From Pseudomonas putida W15Oct28 (lineage in GTDB: Bacteria > Pseudomonadota > Gammaproteobacteria > Pseudomonadales > Pseudomonadaceae), in contig NZ_JENB01000012.1 of the NCBI RefSeq assembly GCF_000708715.2, positions 62,001 through 126,000 of the forward strand: a DNA stretch of 64,000 bases. Direction: 5' to 3'. The translations under genes and the position numbers were made by a program. Below, in pieces: positions 52,411-62,532 of this stretch. Every line of letters starts with the position of its first letter. The stretch's first letter is position 1. The notes below the pieces were generated by a model. The model had not been told where the DNA came from and searched no databases. It saw nothing but the letters and a program-made list of their open reading frames with translations.

Positions 52411-53523
52411 ATGTCGCGCCTGAACCACACCCTGCGCCTGGGCCTGAAAGAACTGACCAGCCTGCGCCATGACAGCGTGCTGCTGCTGTTCCTGCTGTAT
52501 GCCTTCAGCGTGGCGATCTACATGCCGGCAGCCGGCTCGGTGATTGGCGTGCACAACGCCAGCGTCGCGGTGGTGGACGAAGACCACAGCCAGCTGTCAC
52601 GCAAGCTGACCGAAGCCCTGCAACCGCCCGAGTTCCAGCCCGCCGTGGCGCTGGCCCCGGATCACCTGGACCAGGCCATGGACAGTGGCCAGTACACGTT
52701 TGTGATCAATGTGCCGGTGAACTTCCAGAGCGACTTGCTGGCCGGGCGCTCGCCAGAGTTGCAGATCAATGTCGACGCCACGGCCATGAGCCAGGCGTTC
52801 ATGGGCGCCGGCTACATCGGCCGCATCTTCGAGCGAGAATTGCTCGACTACAGCCAGCGTGGCAACGTGCAAAGCCCGGTGCTGATCAACCCCAAGGCGC
52901 TGTTCAACCCGAACCTTGAGGGGGGCTGGTTCCTGGCGGTGATCCAGATCGTCAACAACATCACCATCCTGGCGATCATCCTCACCGGCACCGCGCTGCT
53001 GCGCGAGCGTGAGCATGGCACCCTCGACCACCTGCTGGTGTTGCCGCTCACCGCACTGGAAATCATGCTGGCGAAGATCGGCAGCAACGCGCTGGTGGTG
53101 GTGGTCTGCACCTGGGTTTCGCTGGTGGTGGTGGTGAAAGGCGCACTGGGCGTGCCACTGTCCGGCTCGATGGGGCTGTTCCTGGCCGTGACTGCGCTGT
53201 ACCTGTTCGCCAGCACCGCGCTGGGCATCTTCCTCGCCACCCTGGCACGCTCGACACCGCAGTTCGGCCTGCTGGCCATCCCGGTGATCATCCCGATGCT
53301 GCTGTTGTCAGGCGGCAGCACACCGCTGGACAGCATGCCGCAGTGGTTGCAATGGGTGATGCAGGGATCACCGTCGACGCACTTCGTCAGCCTGGGTACC
53401 GCGATCCTGTTCCGGGATGCCGGGTGGGCGGTGGTGTGGCCGGATATCCTGGCGCTGGCGCTGATCGGGCTGGTGTTCTTCAGCGTTGCGCTGGCGCGGT
53501 TTCGCCGTAGCCTGGCGTCTTGA
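52411..53523 (+). CDS. ABC-2 type permease (YhhJ-like)
   Basis: The 370-residue permease is the third gene of the exporter operon; its ATG starts one base after the rbbA stop. It has an N-terminal helix (about 22-42, DSVLLLFLLYAFSVAIYMPA), a periplasmic part (about 45-170) and about five C-terminal helices including VIQIVNNITILAIILTGTALL. It probably dimerises with the permease half of the RbbA-like protein. Confidence 0.92.
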   Translation: MSRLNHTLRLGLKELTSLRHDSVLLLFLLYAFSVAIYMPAAGSVIGVHNASVAVVDEDHSQLSRKLTEALQPPEFQPAVALAPDHLDQAMDSGQYTFVINVPVNFQSDLLAGRSPELQINVDATAMSQAFMGAGYIGRIFERELLDYSQRGNVQSPVLINPKALFNPNLEGGWFLAVIQIVNNITILAIILTGTALLREREHGTLDHLLVLPLTALEIMLAKIGSNALVVVVCTWVSLVVVVKGALGVPLSGSMGLFLAVTALYLFASTALGIFLATLARSTPQFGLLAIPVIIPMLLLSGGSTPLDSMPQWLQWVMQGSPSTHFVSLGTAILFRDAGWAVVWPDILALALIGLVFFSVALARFRRSLAS

Positions 53524-53576
53524 GGGCGTACGAGATTTTTCTGCTCAGGCAATTGGAAAACTGGCACAAAGACAAA

Positions 53577-53594
53577 GGGCGCCTTTCGGCGCCC
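53577..53594. terminator. GC-rich tetraloop hairpin after the exporter operon
   Basis: GGGCGCC (53577-53583) and GGCGCCC (53588-53594) pair perfectly around a 4-base loop, 54 bases after the yhhJ-like stop. There is no T-run on the plus strand; on the minus strand TTTGTCTTT follows. It may end transcription from either side. Confidence 0.45.
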
Positions 53595-53765
53595 TAATCA
53601 CAGACAGGTGGGCTTGTCATCGCCATATACCTGCCCGGCTCTGTAATAGCTGGTTGACCCAGGATCCACAGAGTCTCGCAAGTCCCTCACGGGAACAGAG
53701 CGATTATTGCGCATCGAGCACACCACCGACAACTGCAGCAGAGATGGGCCTCATAAGGTTTCAGC

Positions 53766-54170
53766 TCACTGCACGATCAGGTTGTTGAACAGCAGGTCCT
53801 CGACGATCGGCTTGCCCTCTTCCGCCTCCAGCACCTGCTGCACCTGCTTCAGCGCCTCTTGGCGAAGGTGTTCCTTGGCTTCGACGTTGCTCATGCTGTC
53901 CACGGTCTGCTGGGTGAACAGGGCCACCAGCTGATTGCGGATCAGCGGTTCGTGGTGCTTCACCGCCTTGGCCGCTTCGTCACCGGTCACGCGCAGGGCC
54001 ACGTCGGCCTTGTACACACGCAGCCGCGGGCCGCCGTCGAGGGCATAGTTGCCGACAAAGGGCGGGCTCAGGCTGATGTAGGCGACCTTGGGCGCCCCTT
54101 CCTTGGCTTCCTCGGCCATGGCCGCAGCTGGCAGCAGCAGCGCCAGTACCATCAAGATCCACGCTTTCAA
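53766..54170 (-). CDS. FliL-like periplasmic/membrane protein, probable TTG start
   Basis: The protein has 134 residues. Start is placed at a TTG (54170), 7 bases after GAGGAG (54178-54183), giving (M)KAWILMVLALLLPAAAMAEE, a signal sequence or signal anchor. The only upstream ATG (54227) adds 19 residues without support. The mature part has the FliL-type pattern YISLSPPFVGNY, then RLRVYKADVALRVTG, a charged helix HHEPLIRNQLVALFTQQ and C-terminal VEDLLFNNLIVQ. FliL helps the flagellar stator, but no flagellar gene is nearby. Related orphan FliL-like proteins occur in pseudomonads. Confidence 0.85.
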   Translation of the reverse strand: MKAWILMVLALLLPAAAMAEEAKEGAPKVAYISLSPPFVGNYALDGGPRLRVYKADVALRVTGDEAAKAVKHHEPLIRNQLVALFTQQTVDSMSNVEAKEHLRQEALKQVQQVLEAEEGKPIVEDLLFNNLIVQ

Positions 54171-54327
54171 GAATTCGCTCCTCAATACAGTTGGCGCCAG
54201 CTTACCCAGCACGCCGCTCAAACCCAAGCCCGGGCTTATGCCGGCCCATCAGGGCGGGCCATGCTCGTTGACCCGGCAAGCGGCCCTCCTACACTTATCG
54301 GCCACTACCCGCAAAGGAATAGCCCCG

Positions 54328-55305
54328 ATGAAAGCTGTGTTGTGCAAGACCCTGGGTCCGGCGCGCGATCTGGTACTGGAAGACGTGGCCAGCCCGCAGC
54401 CCAAGAAAAACGAGATCCTGCTGGATGTGCAGGCCGCCGGTGTCAATTTCCCCGACACCCTGATCATCGAAGGCAAATACCAGTTCCAGCCACCGCTGCC
54501 GTTCTCACCCGGCGGCGAAGCTGCGGGCGTGGTGGCCGCGGTCGGGGAAAAAGCCGGCGCGTTCAAGGTCGGCGACCGGGTCATGGCACTCACCGGCTGG
54601 GGTGCGTTCGCCGAGCAGGTGGCGGTGCCGTTCTACAACGTGCTGCCGATCCCGGCGAGCATGGACTTCACCACTGCTGCGGCGTTTGGCATGACCTACG
54701 GCACGTCGATGCACGCCTTGCGTCAGCGCGGGCAGTTGCAAGCAGGCGAGACATTGCTGGTGCTGGGCGCCTCCGGTGGGGTCGGGCTGGCGGCGGTGGA
54801 GATTGGCAAGGCCATGGGCGCGCGGGTGATCGCAGCGGCCAGCAGTGCCGAGAAACTGGCCGTGGCCAAGGCGGCCGGGGCAGATGAGCTGATCGACTAC
54901 AGCAAGGCCAGCCTGCGCGAAGAAATCAAGCGCCTGACCGGTGGCCAGGGCGTGGACGTCATTTACGACCCAGTGGGTGGCGAGCTGTTCGAACAGGCCG
55001 TGCGCGGGCTGGCCTGGAATGGCCGGCTGCTGGTGGTGGGCTTTGCCAGCGGCAGCATTCCACAGCTGGCGACCAACCTGGTGCTGCTCAAGGGCGCCGC
55101 GGTGCTGGGGGTGTTCTGGGGAGCATTTGCCCAGCGCCAGCCGGAAGACAATGCGGCAAACTTCAAGCAGCTGTTTGCCTGGCATGCCGAGGGCAAGGTG
55201 AAACCGCTGGTGTCGCAGACTTATCCACTGGCCGAGGCCGGGGCTGCCATCGAGAAGATGGGGCAGCGGCAGGCTGTGGGTAAGTTGGTCGTGCAGATGC
55301 ATTGA
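54328..55305 (+). CDS. Zinc-free medium-chain quinone oxidoreductase-like protein
   Basis: This 325-residue MDR-superfamily NADPH-dependent reductase has the quinone-oxidoreductase N-terminus VNFPDTLIIEGKYQFQPPLP. Next come FSPGGEAAGVVAAVGE and the NADPH Rossmann motif LVLGASGGVGLAAVEIGKA. The motif DVIYDPVGGELFEQAVRG follows. No zinc-binding Cys/His set is seen. The ATG at 54328 has AAAGGAAT about 10 bases upstream. It stands alone and is divergent from the FliL-like gene across about 157 bases. The substrate is unknown. Confidence 0.92.
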   Translation: MKAVLCKTLGPARDLVLEDVASPQPKKNEILLDVQAAGVNFPDTLIIEGKYQFQPPLPFSPGGEAAGVVAAVGEKAGAFKVGDRVMALTGWGAFAEQVAVPFYNVLPIPASMDFTTAAAFGMTYGTSMHALRQRGQLQAGETLLVLGASGGVGLAAVEIGKAMGARVIAAASSAEKLAVAKAAGADELIDYSKASLREEIKRLTGGQGVDVIYDPVGGELFEQAVRGLAWNGRLLVVGFASGSIPQLATNLVLLKGAAVLGVFWGAFAQRQPEDNAANFKQLFAWHAEGKVKPLVSQTYPLAEAGAAIEKMGQRQAVGKLVVQMH

Positions 55306-55311
55306 TAATTC

Positions 55312-55416
55312 GGGGCTGCTTTGCAGCCCTATCGCGACACAAGGCCGCTCCTACAGGGATTTGCGTTCCCTTGTAGGAGCGGCCTTGTGTCGCGATGGGC
55401 CGCACAGCGGCCCCAA
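55312..55416. repeat. REP doublet, GTAGGAGCGGCC family
   Basis: Inverted copies of TGTAGGAGCGGCCTTGTGTC and relatives flank an 18-base spacer between the convergent quinone reductase and chaC-like genes. Confidence 0.9.
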
Positions 55417-55420
55417 AAAC

Positions 55421-56071
55421 TCAGACTTCACGCAGGTTGTGGCACCGCCTGAACCGCGCCTCAAGGTTGCGATCCGGCATCTGGTGGCTGCGCAATGCAT
55501 TCAAGGTCTGCTCGACATAGTCCCGCGTGGTGCCATAGCGCCCCTTGGCACTGGCCAGGATCTGGCTGAGCAGCGTGTCCGGCAGGTTCCCGGCATAGCA
55601 CGGCAAATGGCGCTCCAGCACAAAGCCCAAGGCCTGCACCTTGCTGCCATCGCTCAGCCGGCAGCTAAGCCAGTGCGGCCGGTAGGCCGGGTACGGCATC
55701 TCCCGCTGCCACAGGGCCATCAGCGAGTCATCCAGGCTGCTTTCATCCAGTCGATAGGCAAAGCCGCTGCAGGAGCCACCACGGTCCAGGCCGAACACCA
55801 GCCCAGGGGTTTCCGGTGTGCCACGGTGTTCATGCGACCACAGGTACAAGCCCCGGTGATAACCATGCACCCGCGCGCGCTGGCGCTCCACCGAACTGCA
55901 CTCCGGGCGCCAGATCAAGGAGCCATAAGCGAACAGCCACACGGGCCCGCCCTGATGCCGAGACATGGTCGTCTTCATGGAGTTGAACAACTGGTCGCGA
56001 GTATGTTGCTGACCGAAGTCGAGTGCCGGAGGGTATGAAACTTCCCAAGACATACTTTCAAGTGCCGACAT
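55421..56071 (-). CDS. Glutathione-specific gamma-glutamylcyclotransferase (ChaC-like)
   Basis: This 216-residue ChaC/BtrG-fold enzyme probably degrades glutathione to 5-oxoproline and Cys-Gly. The substrate-binding signature is VWLFAYGSLIWRPE, followed by RVHGYHRGLYLWSHEHRGTP and the acidic position of WQREMPYPAYRP. The N-terminus before GPVWLF is about 42 residues, a little longer than common. It may start at the later ATG at 56053. Confidence 0.9.
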   Translation of the reverse strand: MSALESMSWEVSYPPALDFGQQHTRDQLFNSMKTTMSRHQGGPVWLFAYGSLIWRPECSSVERQRARVHGYHRGLYLWSHEHRGTPETPGLVFGLDRGGSCSGFAYRLDESSLDDSLMALWQREMPYPAYRPHWLSCRLSDGSKVQALGFVLERHLPCYAGNLPDTLLSQILASAKGRYGTTRDYVEQTLNALRSHQMPDRNLEARFRRCHNLREV

Positions 56072-56268
56072 AAGCTGCCGCCATTATCCCTATGAACTAC
56101 GGATGTAGCGAGATTCGATTGTGATAAGGCCACAAGCCTCTGTAGCAAGGGCCCTTGCAGTAACCATAGGCCAGAATTGCAGGAATACTCAAGCCCTCGC
56201 GGCAGAGTTTCATGCGCGGTTCCGACGACTGGGAAGTACTGTGTCGGCAACTCAGAAAGTTATTAGCC

Positions 56269-56291
56269 AAGGCGGTAAAAATTACCGCCTT
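56269..56291 (-). terminator. Hairpin after the ferredoxin reductase gene
   Basis: AAGGCGGTAA (56269-56278) and TTACCGCCTT (56282-56291) form a perfect 10-bp stem with a 3-base loop, 27 bases after the stop at 56318. On the minus strand the run after the stem is not rich in T, so termination is only probable. Confidence 0.5.
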
Positions 56292-56317
56292 ATACCCACT
56301 CGTTCAAACTTCGGTTA

Positions 56318-57286
56318 TTAACCGCGTGGCGCGTAGGCAAACACATCCGCACGCATGCGGTGTGCATCCATGCCGGCTTCGACCAGGGCGTCGAGGGTGG
56401 CATAGATCATGTTCGGTGAACCGCTGGCATACACATGCACGGTATTGAGGTCGGCGATGTCTTCGCAGACCGCTTCATGCAGCATGCCGCAGCGGCCCTC
56501 CCAGCCGCACAGGTCGCTGACGACCTGGTGCAGGAACAGGTTGGGCAGCTGCTGCCATTCGTCCCAGTGCTCGATCTGGTAGAAGTCTTCGGGCCGGCGC
56601 ACGCCCCAATACAGGTGTACCGGGTGCTTGAAGCCGTTGGCGCGGCAATGCTCGAGCAGGCTGTGCATCTGGCCCATGCCGGTGCCGGCGGCAATCAGCA
56701 CCAGCGGCCCGTCAGGCAGCTCGGCCAGGTGGGTGTCGCCAAACGGCATTTCGATGCGTGCCAAGCCATCACGCTTCAGTTGGTCGATCAGTTGCAATGC
56801 ACTGGGCTCACGCGCCAGTACGTGCAGCTCCAGCTCACGCCCGGCGTGGGGTGCGGAGGCCAGCGAGAACGCGGCCTGTTTGCCGCCCTCACGCTCGATC
56901 ATCAGGTACTGCCCGGCGTGATAGCGCGGTAGCTTGCCGGCCGGCGCGCGCAAACGCACCCGCCAGACGTCGCCACCAACGTCGACGCATTCACTGACGC
57001 TGCACGCCAGCTTGCGCACCGGCAGCTCGCCCAAGGCGAGCACACCATCCCAGAGCAACACACAGTCCTCCAGCGGTTCGGCAATGCAGGTAAACAGCTC
57101 GCCATGGTCGCGGACTTCGCCGTCCTGGCGTACCCGGCCTTCGACCAACAACGCGGCGCAGACATGGCAATTGCCATTGCGGCAGCTATTCGGGCAGTCA
57201 TAGCCCAACCGCCGCGCTCCATCCAGGATCCGTTCCCCGGGTTCGAGCGCCAGCACCGCCCCGGACGGCTGCAACGTTACCTGCAT
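56318..57286 (-). CDS. 2Fe-2S ferredoxin-NAD(P)H/flavin reductase (CDP-6-deoxyglucoseen reductase-like)
   Basis: This 322-residue reductase has an N-terminal plant-type 2Fe-2S domain, with probable ligands Cys35, Cys40 and Cys43 in CPNSCRNGNCHVC and Cys67 in LFTCIAE. Then follow an FAD domain (YHAGQYLMIEREGGKQAAFS) and an NAD domain (LVLIAAGTGMGQMHSLLEHC). Start 57286 is chosen because it overlaps the ubiD stop as TGATG; a longer frame exists to 57310. The coupling with ubiD suggests the two proteins are made together, perhaps to supply reductant for a quinone or flavin step. The electron acceptor is unknown. Confidence 0.9.
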   Translation of the reverse strand: MQVTLQPSGAVLALEPGERILDGARRLGYDCPNSCRNGNCHVCAALLVEGRVRQDGEVRDHGELFTCIAEPLEDCVLLWDGVLALGELPVRKLACSVSECVDVGGDVWRVRLRAPAGKLPRYHAGQYLMIEREGGKQAAFSLASAPHAGRELELHVLAREPSALQLIDQLKRDGLARIEMPFGDTHLAELPDGPLVLIAAGTGMGQMHSLLEHCRANGFKHPVHLYWGVRRPEDFYQIEHWDEWQQLPNLFLHQVVSDLCGWEGRCGMLHEAVCEDIADLNTVHVYASGSPNMIYATLDALVEAGMDAHRMRADVFAYAPRG

Positions 57287-58752
57287 CAATCTATTCCCAA
57301 CTGATCCCACAGCTCATCGATACGGCGGGTGACGGCTTCGTCCTTGACGATGACCCGTCCCCATTCGCGTGTAGTCTCGCCCGGCCACTTGTGCGTGGCG
57401 TCCAGGCCCATCTTCGACCCCAGCCCCGATACCGGCGACGCGAAGTCCAGGTAGTCGATCGGCGTGTTGTCGATCATTACCGTATCACGCTTGGGGTCCA
57501 TGCGCGTGGTGATGGCCCAGATCACATCGTTCCAGTCACGGGCGTTGATATCGTCATCGGTGACAATAACGAACTTGGTGTACATGAACTGTCGCAGAAA
57601 CGACCACACACCTAGCATCACGCGCTTGGCATGGCCGGGGTACTGCTTTTTCATGGTCACCACCGCCATGCGGTACGAGCAGCCTTCCGGCGGCAGGTAG
57701 AAGTCGGTGATTTCCGGGAACTGCTTCTGCAGGATCGGCACGAACACTTCGTTCAGTGCCACACCGAGAATCGCCGGCTCATCTGGCGGGCGGCCGGTGT
57801 AGGTACTGTGGTAGATCGGCTTGTGCCGGTGGGTGATGCGCTCGACGGTGAACACGGGGAAGCTGTCCACTTCGTTGTAGTAGCCGGTGTGGTCGCCATA
57901 CGGGCCTTCCGGAGCCATTTCGCCCGGGTGGATCACGCCTTCCAGGATGATCTCGGCGGTGGCCGGTACCTGCAGGTTGCTGCCACGGCACTTGACCAGC
58001 TCGGTGCGATTGCCGCGCAGCAGGCCGGCGAAGGCATATTCGGAAAGGGTGTCCGGCACCGGGGTCACGGCGCCGAGGATGGTCGCCGGGTCCGCACCCA
58101 GGGCCACGGCGACCGGGAACGGCTGACCGGGGTGCTTCTCGCACCACTCACGGTAGTCGAGGGCGCCGCCACGGTGGCTCAGCCAGCGCATGATGACCTT
58201 GTTGCGGCCGATGACCTGCTGGCGGTAGATGCCCAGGTTCTGGCGGTCCTTGTTCGGGCCGCGGGTAACGGTAAGGCCCCAGGTGATCAGCGGCGCCACG
58301 TCGCCTGGCCAGCAGTGCTGGATCGGCAGTGCGCCGAGGTCGACATCGTCACCCTCGACCACCACTTCCTGGCACACCGCGTCCTTGACCACCTTCGGCG
58401 CCATCGACACGACCTTCTTGAAGATCGGCAGCTTGGACCAGGCGTCCTTCAGGCCCTTCGGAGGCTCTGGCTCCTTGAGGAAGGCCAGCAGCTTGCCGAT
58501 TTCGCGCAGTTCTTCGACCGACTCGGCGCCCATGCCCATGGCCACGCGCTCTGGCGTGCCGAACAGGTTACCAAGCACCGGAATATCGAAGCCGGTGGGC
58601 TTTTCGAACAGCAACGCCGGGCCTTTGGCACGCAGGGTGCGGTCGCACACCTCGGTCATTTCCAGGACAGGGGAGATCGGAACCTGGATGCGCTTGAGTT
58701 CGCCGCGCTGCTCCAGGCCACGGATGAAGTCGCGCAAGTCGCGATACTGCAT
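57286..58752 (-). CDS. ubiD: 3-octaprenyl-4-hydroxybenzoate decarboxylase UbiD
   Basis: UbiD decarboxylates the prenylated hydroxybenzoate intermediate of ubiquinone synthesis using prenylated FMN made by UbiX. The 488 residues from the ATG at 58752 (GAGG nearby) match family length; the frame to 58875 only reads into a REP. Core words are [51 protein letters not shown] and [17 protein letters not shown]. Its stop overlaps the downstream reductase start. Confidence 0.96.
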   Translation of the reverse strand: MQYRDLRDFIRGLEQRGELKRIQVPISPVLEMTEVCDRTLRAKGPALLFEKPTGFDIPVLGNLFGTPERVAMGMGAESVEELREIGKLLAFLKEPEPPKGLKDAWSKLPIFKKVVSMAPKVVKDAVCQEVVVEGDDVDLGALPIQHCWPGDVAPLITWGLTVTRGPNKDRQNLGIYRQQVIGRNKVIMRWLSHRGGALDYREWCEKHPGQPFPVAVALGADPATILGAVTPVPDTLSEYAFAGLLRGNRTELVKCRGSNLQVPATAEIILEGVIHPGEMAPEGPYGDHTGYYNEVDSFPVFTVERITHRHKPIYHSTYTGRPPDEPAILGVALNEVFVPILQKQFPEITDFYLPPEGCSYRMAVVTMKKQYPGHAKRVMLGVWSFLRQFMYTKFVIVTDDDINARDWNDVIWAITTRMDPKRDTVMIDNTPIDYLDFASPVSGLGSKMGLDATHKWPGETTREWGRVIVKDEAVTRRIDELWDQLGID

Positions 58753-58834
58753 GCATGAGCCTCGTGTTGGCCGTATCGGTCGGGGGTGCAGAGTGTAGCG
58801 CCGTTCGGGCATTGTTTGGGGGCAAAAATGCATT

Positions 58835-58934
58835 GGGGCCGCTTCGCAGCCCTTCGCGGGCACGCCCGCTCCCACAAGGATCGCACTGAACCTGTGGGAG
58901 CGGGCGTGCCCGCGAAGGGGCGCGAAGCGGCCCC
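58835..58934. repeat. Composite REP doublet between rho and ubiD
   Basis: The outer arms GGGGCCGCTTCGCAGCCC and GGGGCGCGAAGCGGCCCC enclose inverted GTGGGAGCGGGC-type REPs. The element combines parts of two local REP families into one longer palindrome. Confidence 0.88.
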
Positions 58935-58956
58935 AATTACTGCCTGGTCGGGAAGC

Positions 58957-60216
<1,260 letters not shown>

Positions 60217-60406
60217 AAGGGGAGTGACGTAATCATGTAAGAAGGGAGAATTAAGCTTCTGGCTTAATGAGGCCGCGCCGCTAGATGGCGACAGGATCGC
60301 GTACTGATTCGAATTAGGGATGCTTCGGCGACGGCACGTAGAGGGCACTGGAAAAGCAGTGCGAGGCCGAATGTAACACTTGCTTTTTTCTGCGTCTAGT
60401 GCTCTG

Positions 60407-60433
60407 AAAAAGAAAAACCCCGCATTTGCGGGG
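60407..60433 (-). terminator. Intrinsic terminator of trxA
   Basis: CCCCGCA (60418-60424) and TGCGGGG (60427-60433) form a 7-bp stem, followed on the minus strand by TTTTTCTTTTTC. A T-run on the plus side (60435-60441) makes it bidirectional in form. It separates trxA from rho. Confidence 0.88.
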
Positions 60434-60445
60434 CTTTTTTTCACA

Positions 60446-60775
60446 TCACAGGTGGGCGTCGAGGAACGCGGCCAGCTGCGACTTGGACAGAGCGCCAACC
60501 TTGGTGGCTTCGACGTTGCCGTTCTTGAACAGCATCAGCGTCGGGATACCACGCACGCCGTGCTTGGCTGGGGTTTCCTGGTTTTCGTCGATGTTCAGCT
60601 TGGCGACGGTCAGCTTGCCATCGTAGGTGGAAGCGATGTCGTCCAGCACTGGCGCGATCATCTTGCATGGGCCGCACCATTCAGCCCAGTAGTCGACCAG
60701 CACCGGGCCTTGGGCTTTCAGGACTTCGGCCTCGAAGGTGGCGTCGGTGACATGTTTGATCAGATCGCTGCTCAT
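60446..60775 (-). CDS. trxA: Thioredoxin TrxA
   Basis: This is a 109-residue classical thioredoxin with the active site WCGPCK (Cys34, Cys37), the buried acidic region [13 protein letters not shown], cis-proline context [11 protein letters not shown] and C-terminal [14 protein letters not shown]. The ATG at 60775 has GGAG upstream. It is upstream of rho, the common gamma-proteobacterial order, and divergent from ppx. Confidence 0.97.
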   Translation of the reverse strand: MSSDLIKHVTDATFEAEVLKAQGPVLVDYWAEWCGPCKMIAPVLDDIASTYDGKLTVAKLNIDENQETPAKHGVRGIPTLMLFKNGNVEATKVGALSKSQLAAFLDAHL

Positions 60776-61029
60776 GGATATCTCCAGGGTCGTAAGCAAA
60801 AAAACGTTGCCCATCATAGCCGCACCCGCCGCCTACAGGAAGCCACGCACGATTGAGTGTAACTATAGTTGTGCAAGACCCCGCGAATCGAAACTGTCAT
60901 ACAGCCGTCATAGAATCGAATGGCACATTGCCTTGCATCAAGGCCAGCACATCGGCTGCGTGTCACGCGTTGGCGCCAGCCTGCTATCGTGGCACGATTG
61001 CCGGGTTAACGACCGAGAACAACCAGATC

Positions 61030-62532
61030 ATGCCGCATACCATCGCGAAGAACCTGTCCCTGATCGCCGCCATCGACCTTGGCTCCAACAGTTTTCACAT
61101 GGTCGTGGCCAAGGCCCACCATACCGAAATCCGCATCCTCGAGCGGCTCGGCGAGAAGGTTCAGCTTGCCGCCGGCATCGACGAAGACCGCAAACTCAGT
61201 GAAGAGGCAATGGAACGAGGCCTGGATTGCCTCAAGCGCTTTTCTCAGCTGATCAACGGCATGCCCGCAGGCTCCGTGCGTATCGTCGGTACCAACGCCT
61301 TGCGCGAAGCGCGCAACCGTAACGAATTCATCCAGCGCGCCGAAGCCATCCTCGGCCACCCGGTGGAGGTCATCTCCGGCCGTGAAGAGGCGCGCCTGAT
61401 CTACCTGGGCGTTTCGCACACCCTGGCCGACACCCCCGGCAAACGCCTGGTGGCCGACATTGGCGGCGGCAGTACCGAGTTCATCATCGGCCAGCGCTTC
61501 GAGCCGCTGCTGCGCGAAAGCCTGCAGATGGGCTGCGTCAGCTTCACCCAGCGCTACTTCCGCGACGGCAAGATCACCCCGGCCCGCTACGCCCAGGCCT
61601 ACACGGCCGCGCGCCTGGAGCTGATGAGCATCGAGCATGCCCTGCATCGCCTGACCTGGGACGAGGCCATCGGCTCGTCTGGCACCATCCGCGCCATCGG
61701 CGCGGCCATCAAGGCCGGCGGCCTGGGCAATGGCGAGGTCAACGCCGAGGGCCTGGCCTGGGTCAAGCGCAAGTTGTTCAAGCTGGGTGAAGTCGACAAG
61801 ATCGACTTCGACGGCATCAAGCCGGACCGCCGCACCATCTTCCCGGCGGGCATGGCCATTCTCGAAGCGATTTTCGACGCGCTGGAACTGCAGCGCATGG
61901 ACCACTGTGACGGCGCGCTGCGCGAAGGTGTGCTGTTCGACCTGCTCGGCCGCCACCACCACGAAGACGTGCGCGAACGCACCCTCAACTCGTTGATGGA
62001 GCGTTACCACGTGGACCAGGGCCAGGCAGCGCGCGTCGAGCGCAAGGCACTGCACGCGTTCGACCAGGTGGCCGACGCATGGCAGCTAAAAGATGGAAAC
62101 TGGCGCGATCTGCTGGGATGGGCGGCAAAAGTGCACGAAGTAGGCCTGGATATCGCCCACTATCATTATCACAAGCACGGCGCCTACCTGATCGAGCACT
62201 CCGACCTCTCGGGCTTCTCCCGCGAGGACCAGCAGATGATGGCCTTGCTGGTGCGCGGCCATCGCCGCAACATCCCCAAGGACAAGTTCGCCGAGTTCGG
62301 CGATGAAGGCGTACAGCTGATCCGCCTGTGCGTACTGCTGCGCTTCGCTATCTTGTTCCACCACATTCGCGGCACCCAGCAGATGCCAAAAGTGAGCCTC
62401 AAAGCCGGGGACAACAGCCTGGATGTGGCCTTCCCTGAAGGCTGGCTGGAACAGAACCAGCTGACCCAGGCCGACTTCGCCAACGAGGCGGAGTGGCTGG
62501 CCCGGGTCGGCTTCGTCCTCAGCGTACGTTGA
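61030..62532 (+). CDS. ppx: Exopolyphosphatase Ppx
   Basis: Ppx hydrolyses polyphosphate chains. The 500 residues from the ATG at 61030 match the family. The ASKHA phosphate loops are [19 protein letters not shown] near the start and [15 protein letters not shown] around 140. The catalytic-region words [10 protein letters not shown] and [13 protein letters not shown] are present, and the C-terminal HD-like helical part (from about 320) is included. It is convergent with ppk, overlapping its 3' end by 14 bases, an arrangement common in Pseudomonas. Confidence 0.96.
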   Translation: MPHTIAKNLSLIAAIDLGSNSFHMVVAKAHHTEIRILERLGEKVQLAAGIDEDRKLSEEAMERGLDCLKRFSQLINGMPAGSVRIVGTNALREARNRNEFIQRAEAILGHPVEVISGREEARLIYLGVSHTLADTPGKRLVADIGGGSTEFIIGQRFEPLLRESLQMGCVSFTQRYFRDGKITPARYAQAYTAARLELMSIEHALHRLTWDEAIGSSGTIRAIGAAIKAGGLGNGEVNAEGLAWVKRKLFKLGEVDKIDFDGIKPDRRTIFPAGMAILEAIFDALELQRMDHCDGALREGVLFDLLGRHHHEDVRERTLNSLMERYHVDQGQAARVERKALHAFDQVADAWQLKDGNWRDLLGWAAKVHEVGLDIAHYHYHKHGAYLIEHSDLSGFSREDQQMMALLVRGHRRNIPKDKFAEFGDEGVQLIRLCVLLRFAILFHHIRGTQQMPKVSLKAGDNSLDVAFPEGWLEQNQLTQADFANEAEWLARVGFVLSVR

